From Lacticaseibacillus saniviri JCM 17471 = DSM 24301 (GTDB lineage Bacteria; Bacillota; Bacilli; Lactobacillales; Lactobacillaceae), in contig NZ_BBBX01000010.1 of NCBI RefSeq assembly GCF_001311785.1, positions 1 to 64,000 on the forward strand: 64,000 nucleotides of DNA, written 5' to 3'. A program made the translations under genes and the position numbers. The notes under the pieces are model-generated. The model saw nothing but the letters and a program-made list of their open reading frames with translations, did not search any database and had not been told where the DNA came from. Below are positions 59,709 through 64,000 of this stretch, piece after piece; positions within the stretch are counted from its first letter, which is position 1; every line of letters begins with the position of its first letter.

Positions 59709-61171
59709 CTAATTTTGCGACTGTAATCGTTTCTGGACCCAGTTTGATAACCACGTCAGAACGGTGATGATCACCAGATAGATCAAGGCAACCATGGTCC
59801 AAATTTTGAACCCTTCCAAGTTGCGGGCAATGATGATTTTACCGGTTTGAGTGAGTTCCAGAATCCCGATAATCGAGAGAATCGACGTGTCCTTCAAGGT
59901 GATGATGAACTGATTAATGAAGGACGGAATCATAATTTTCAATCCCTGCGGCAGAATCACGTGGCTCATCGCTTGCCCAAAGGACAGGCCCACACTGCGC
60001 GCTGCTTCCATCTGCCCATCACTGACGGCATCGATACCACCCTTCACAAAGGCCGCCGTGTAGGCCCCTTCATTCAGCGTCAGCGTGATAATCCCCGCCA
60101 CGAACGCGGGAATCTTAGTCCCAGTCAAGCTGGGCACCCCTGTGTAGATGAATAACGCTAAGACCAATAATGGTAAACCACGGAAAATATAGATGAAGGT
60201 CGTTGAGACGCCCCGCCAGAACGGACTCGGCATGACGCCCAGCAGACCCATGATTACCCCGACAACTGTCGCAAAATAATCGCGATTAAGGTCACAATCA
60301 AGGTTTCCTGGAGCCCGCCCATGAGGGTTCCCCAGTTAGCCTTTAACAGACCGATAAAGCTGCGGTCATTTTCCTGCACAGCCGCATTCTTGGCTTTTTG
60401 GTCAGCCGCTGAGCCATTTCCCAGATATTTGGCCACAATTTTCTTATATTCACCGCTAGCACGCACCTTCTTGAGGCCCGCATTGAACTTTTGATCGAGA
60501 TGATCCGGGTTATCCTTATTAGTCGCAAACCCATAACTCCCCGTCTTGCCGGGTTTACCAATAATCTTGAGATCTAATCCTGTCGCAATCGCATACTGCA
60601 ATACCGGCAGATCATCGAAACAGGCATCTGAATTACCGGTCCGGACATCATCATACATATTGTTAGAGTCGTCAAAGGTCACGGTTGTAAAACCATATTT
60701 CTTTTTGAGCCGGAGTGCATAATCAGCCGCCGCCGTCCCCGTTTTCAGCGCGACTCGCTTACCACGCAGATCTGCCAGTGACTTAATCGACTTATTCTTT
60801 GCAGAAACAGCCATCGATGCCCCGCTCTTATAGTAGGGGTCGCTCATGGCGAGCTTCGCCTGGCGCTCCGGTGTAATCGTCATACCGGCAATCACCCCAT
60901 CGATTTGTCTGGCTTCCAGCGCTTGCACAGCGGCGTTGAACCCTAATGGTTTAATCTGAACCTTGAAGCCCTCCGCCTTGGCGACGGCATTCATCAGGTC
61001 GATATCAATCCCGATGTACTTATTATTCTTATCCGCAAATTCAAACGGCGCATAAGTGACATCTGTCCCGATGACATAAGTTTTTTCCGCCGCTTGGGTT
61101 GTCTGTGGTGCTTGCCAGCAGCCCAGCCATACTAAAAGTACGAGGATTCCCAATTTCCAACTCCGCAACAT
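59709..61171 (-). CDS. Polar amino-acid ABC transporter, fused substrate-binding protein and permease (one frameshift)
   Basis: About 487 residues. Signal peptide to about residue 28, then a type-3 solute-binding domain (VIGTDVTYAPFEFADKN, IAGMTITPERQAKLAMSDPYY), then a permease (GGLQETLIVTLIAIIF, IFRGLPLLVLALFIY, EAARSVGLSFGQAM). The A4 run at 60273-60276 lacks one base; restoring it joins FATVVGVIMGLLGVMP. Glutamine or a polar amino acid is the likely ligand. No ATPase gene follows, so the energiser must be encoded elsewhere. Confidence 0.88.
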
Positions 61172-61453
61172 GTCTGTTACCCACTTTCTCTCAAAAATTC
61201 TTTGTTCAAGCGTACTGTTTTTCAGAAAGATTGTCTAGCAATAGACACGAACAAAATATGTATTTCGGTATTTTAACCGAATAAACCTGAATGATTTAAC
61301 TTTAAAATCAGTGTTTAAACGCCAATTTGCGAACATCACAGCGAAATCACAGCGAAAAGCAATCCTGTTGCCGAATTTTTCACTTGATTGAAATTTATTT
61401 TTGGCCTACACTCAATGCAATTTATCGGTCCAGACTTGAAGGGAGCGTCGCCC

Positions 61454-62674
61454 ATGAATCCAACCTATATTGAGCAACTCTTTGTGAAATACGCCAAAAT
61501 CAATACGCGTTCCGATCCCGCTCGTTCAGCCACACCAACCACCCCTGGTCAAACTGAGCTGGCACAGCTTATTGCCACAGATCTCAAGACATTGGGTATG
61601 TCTGATGTACAGCTCAATCCGGCCAATGGCTATGTCACAGCGCGCTTGCCCAGTAATACTGCGCGCAAAGTGTCTGCCATTGGCTTCATCGCGCACTTAG
61701 ACACCGCCGACTTCAACGCTGAAAATATTCAGCCAATCGTGCATCCCAACTATGATGGACAGGATATTCGCCTGCCGGGCGCGACAATTTCAGTCGCTCA
61801 GTTTCCTATTTTTAAAAACGCTCAAGGGGCAACGCCTCATCACAAGTGACGGCACTACCTTACTTGGCGTCGATGATAAGGCCGGCATCGCGGAGATTAT
61901 GGGTGCCATGCAATACTTACTAGCGCACCCCGAAATCCAGCACGGCGACGTCGCCATCGGGTTTGGTCCCGATGAAGAAATCGGTAAGGGAGCCAAACAA
62001 TTCGATGCTGAGCAATTTCATACGGCATTTGCCTACACCCTCGATAACGGGCGCCCCGGTGATATCGAATTTGAGACCTTCAATGCAGCGCAAGCAACAA
62101 TCACAATCGATGGCACAGCCGTTCACCCCGGCAATGCCTATCACACATTGGTCAACGCCATTGGTATCGCCCAGCAGCTGCTCAATCATTTCCCGGAAAT
62201 GATGTCCCCGAACAGAGTCAGAATCACGAGGGTTTCTTTTTAATCAATCAAATCAGTGGCACCGTCGCTCATGCCGAAATTGATGTGATTATCCGCGATT
62301 TTGACGATGCCAAGTTTGAGCAACGCAAACAATGGCTCATTGAAACCATCGCGACAATGAATCAGCAGCTCGATCAACCTCGCATTCAGTACACGCTACA
62401 CGATCAATATCACAATATAGGGACCGCTATTGCCACCATTCCCGAGATTCGCGAACTGCCGCTGAAGGTCTATCGCGATATGGGGCTGACACCCAATATC
62501 GTGCCGTTTCGCGGTGGCACGGATGGAAATTTCATCACCCAAAAGGGCATTCCAACACCGAACCTGTTTAACGGTGGCGGCAATTACCACGGGCCGTATG
62601 AGTTCATTACCGTTGAAGAGATGGTCACAGCGGCAGAGGTGGTGGCCCGCATGATTATTGCACATGGCGCTTAG
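61454..62674 (+). CDS. pepT: Peptidase T, tripeptide aminopeptidase (two frameshifts)
   Basis: About 406 residues of the M20 family. Metal ligands and catalytic residues appear in IAHLDTAD, LGVDDKAGIAEIM and GPDEEIGKGAKQFD; the C-terminal FRGGTDGNFIT gives the last ligand region. One G is extra in GGGG at 61826-61829 and one C missing in 62206-62209. It releases N-terminal residues from tripeptides in the cytoplasm. Confidence 0.93.
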
Positions 62675-62679
62675 CAAAC

Positions 62680-62730
62680 AAAAGAGAGCCTATGCCAAGC
62701 CCGGTTGGGTTTGGCATAGGCTCTCTTTTT
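62680..62730. terminator. 19-bp-stem terminator
   Basis: AAAAGAGAGCCTATGCCAA pairs with TTGGCATAGGCTCTCTTTT. Confidence 0.92.
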
Positions 62731-62760
62731 ACAACTCAGCATCATGACTCCGCAAGCACC

Positions 62761-63525
62761 TTATTCCTCCACTAATTCAGGGACTTGTGAAGGCTGGAGC
62801 CGAATTGTTTTCTGGTAATACTCTTCTAGCGTTTTATGTGCTTGGGTCGAGGGGTGAAGCGCAATTGAGAAATTGCGGATGGCATCCCGATACTGCGCAG
62901 CGGTGGGATATTGTTGCGCAAAATCCGTGTCAGTCATGCGGTTCACAAATTGCTGCTTTACCGCGTGCACAACAGGATTAGCGCTTCTTGGAATCATGAA
63001 GACCACATCCAAGAATTTGTCCTTACCCTGCGCGGGATTATACGACAACATCTCTTCAACCAATTGCCATAAGCGCTCAACACTCGCTCGTTGCTCGTTC
63101 AGCTCTGGCAGAACATCTGTTGCCATCGTGTTTGAAATCTGTGGAAACAGCGACGTGGCCAGGCCACCGTGTAAGGTGAGTGGCCGTTCGCCGCTCACGG
63201 GTAACTGATAATAATGCGCTAGGTAACGCAAGCCTCGGTGTGTTGATGTCGTGCGATGATAGGCCTGGAATGGCTGTTCATCGGCAACCACGACGCGCTT
63301 CTTTGGCTTTGCGGCCGGGTTGAGGAGCACGACCAGATGTTCCAGATTCAGCGCCTCACCATCAGCCTTCAAGCCCTCTTGATAGCTGATGTTTTGCCCC
63401 GTTAATCGCGCCATATTTTCTCCTGGTGCCAATACCTTCGGATCACGTTGATAGATTAAAAACGATGCTTCACGTCCATAATGATCTTGGAAAAAAGCAT
63501 ACCCTGATGATGTCATTGTACCCAT
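62761..63525 (-). CDS. Hypothetical protein, 254 aa
   Basis: ATG 63525 with GGAGGAATC upstream is preferred to a start at 63597. A soluble product with no signal or helix. It includes FLIYQRDPKVLAPGENMARL and VVLLNPAAKPKKRVVV, with a basic middle. No motif recognised. It lies next to the WYL regulator and may be its target. Confidence 0.5.
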   Translation of the reverse strand: MGTMTSSGYAFFQDHYGREASFLIYQRDPKVLAPGENMARLTGQNISYQEGLKADGEALNLEHLVVLLNPAAKPKKRVVVADEQPFQAYHRTTSTHRGLRYLAHYYQLPVSGERPLTLHGGLATSLFPQISNTMATDVLPELNEQRASVERLWQLVEEMLSYNPAQGKDKFLDVVFMIPRSANPVVHAVKQQFVNRMTDTDFAQQYPTAAQYRDAIRNFSIALHPSTQAHKTLEEYYQKTIRLQPSQVPELVEE

Positions 63526-63690
63526 AATGATTCCTCCAATCTCAATTCGACTGAAGTATAGCATTCCAGGGCGACACAATATGTCATTACCAGCCATTAA
63601 AAAATAAAGTGGGCAAATTTTTCACTTTTATCGGCTTAATTTTTATCCTATATGAATTTTAAAACCTGATTAACAGAGTGAATAAGGGCT

Positions 63691-64000
63691 TTAATCCTCT
63701 GGATAGTACTGTAACATAGCCTTGAGATCATCCCGAATTTTGGCCACCAGCGATGGCGGTGAAACCACCTGAATCTTTGGGCCCTGCGACAGTAACCACA
63801 TCGTAGCCCCCATATCCTTAGCCGTGGCTTCAAACAGATAACCGTCGCGTTCACACGATGCAATCATTTGTGATTGGGGAAACTGATCCAGAATTGTTTG
63901 CGGATAGATGCCCCATGCATTGAAGCGGAACGTCGTCATACTGCCCCTATCCATCAGGTGAGTGTGTTCCCGTAATTCCTGCAGGGAATAATGATTCGGT
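63691..64000 (-). CDS. WYL-domain transcriptional regulator, C-terminal part
   Basis: The frame is open to the right window edge and stops at 63691. It gives about 102 residues ending KIRDDLKAMLQYYPED; FEATAKDMGATMWLLSQGPKIQVVSPPSLVAKI (in parts) is the WCX/WYL C-terminal extension typical of YafY-type regulators. The helix-turn-helix lies beyond the window. Ligand unknown. Confidence 0.7.
   Translation of the reverse strand, partial: PNHYSLQELREHTHLMDRGSMTTFRFNAWGIYPQTILDQFPQSQMIASCERDGYLFEATAKDMGATMWLLSQGPKIQVVSPPSLVAKIRDDLKAMLQYYPED

Noticed and set aside
63648-63863. Minus-strand frame overlapping the WYL regulator
   Set aside because: It has no ribosome site and its product is Arg/Trp-rich as expected from an out-of-frame reading of the regulator.

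Overview
The window reads as chromosomal DNA of a low-to-mid GC Firmicute of the family Lactobacillaceae, close to the replication origin. Lactobacillaceae are suggested by the walR-walK-yycH-yycI-walJ block, WxL/DUF916/sortase-anchored surface clusters, a mannose-class PTS followed by a DUF956 gene, glpK-glpO-glpF with an oxidase-type GlpO, paired enterocin-A-type immunity genes, and fused substrate-binding/permease amino-acid transporters. The genus is not certain; a Lacticaseibacillus-like or Schleiferilactobacillus-like organism is my inference. Two near-perfect parS sites (5478 and 52250) and a dense cluster of DnaA boxes (24234-24629) support an origin-proximal position.

Layout. 1-13.8 kb: small regulators (two GNAT/TetR genes, a PadR-HAAS operon, TetR, rlmH), a DHA2 drug exporter with its divergent TetR and two palindromic operators, a small ABC exporter, an anion permease, a candidate small RNA with four C-rich hairpin loops (11036-11180), a lipoprotein and a tyrosine phosphatase. 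13.9-18.2 kb: CcpA-controlled glycerol catabolism (glpK, glpO, glpF). 18.2-24.1 kb (minus strand): GntR-ABC operon, P1B-type ATPase, CIRCE-controlled Hsp20, and an iron-sulfur-type small protein. 24.1-32.65 kb: DnaA-box intergenic region, htrA, two orphan immunity genes and the essential wal operon. 32.7-39.9 kb: hydrolase, flavin disulfide oxidoreductase, cysteine hydrolase and two large secreted lectin-WxL proteins. 40-43.3 kb: mannose PTS. 43.7-48.8 kb: NMT1/THI5-type ABC transporter, then a lysine-riboswitch-controlled amino-acid transporter. 49-52.2 kb: L,D-transpeptidase and a WxL/DUF916/FPATG-anchored cell-surface cluster. 52.3-64 kb: PLP sulfur-amino-acid enzyme, ackA, rarA, GNAT, purine permease, glutamine-type ABC transporter, pepT, and a WYL regulator cut by the window end.

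A technical point controls how the window must be read. More than 30 single-base frameshifts interrupt otherwise intact genes, including essential walR and walK. Nearly all are one-base deletions, mostly in short homopolymers. I read them as sequencing error and give each gene as one coding region across the shift.

The most novel-looking items are the four-hairpin C-loop RNA at 11036-11180, the Shine-Dalgarno/hairpin/start arrangement shared by the two lectin-WxL genes, and the DnaA-box cluster lying between two parS sites.
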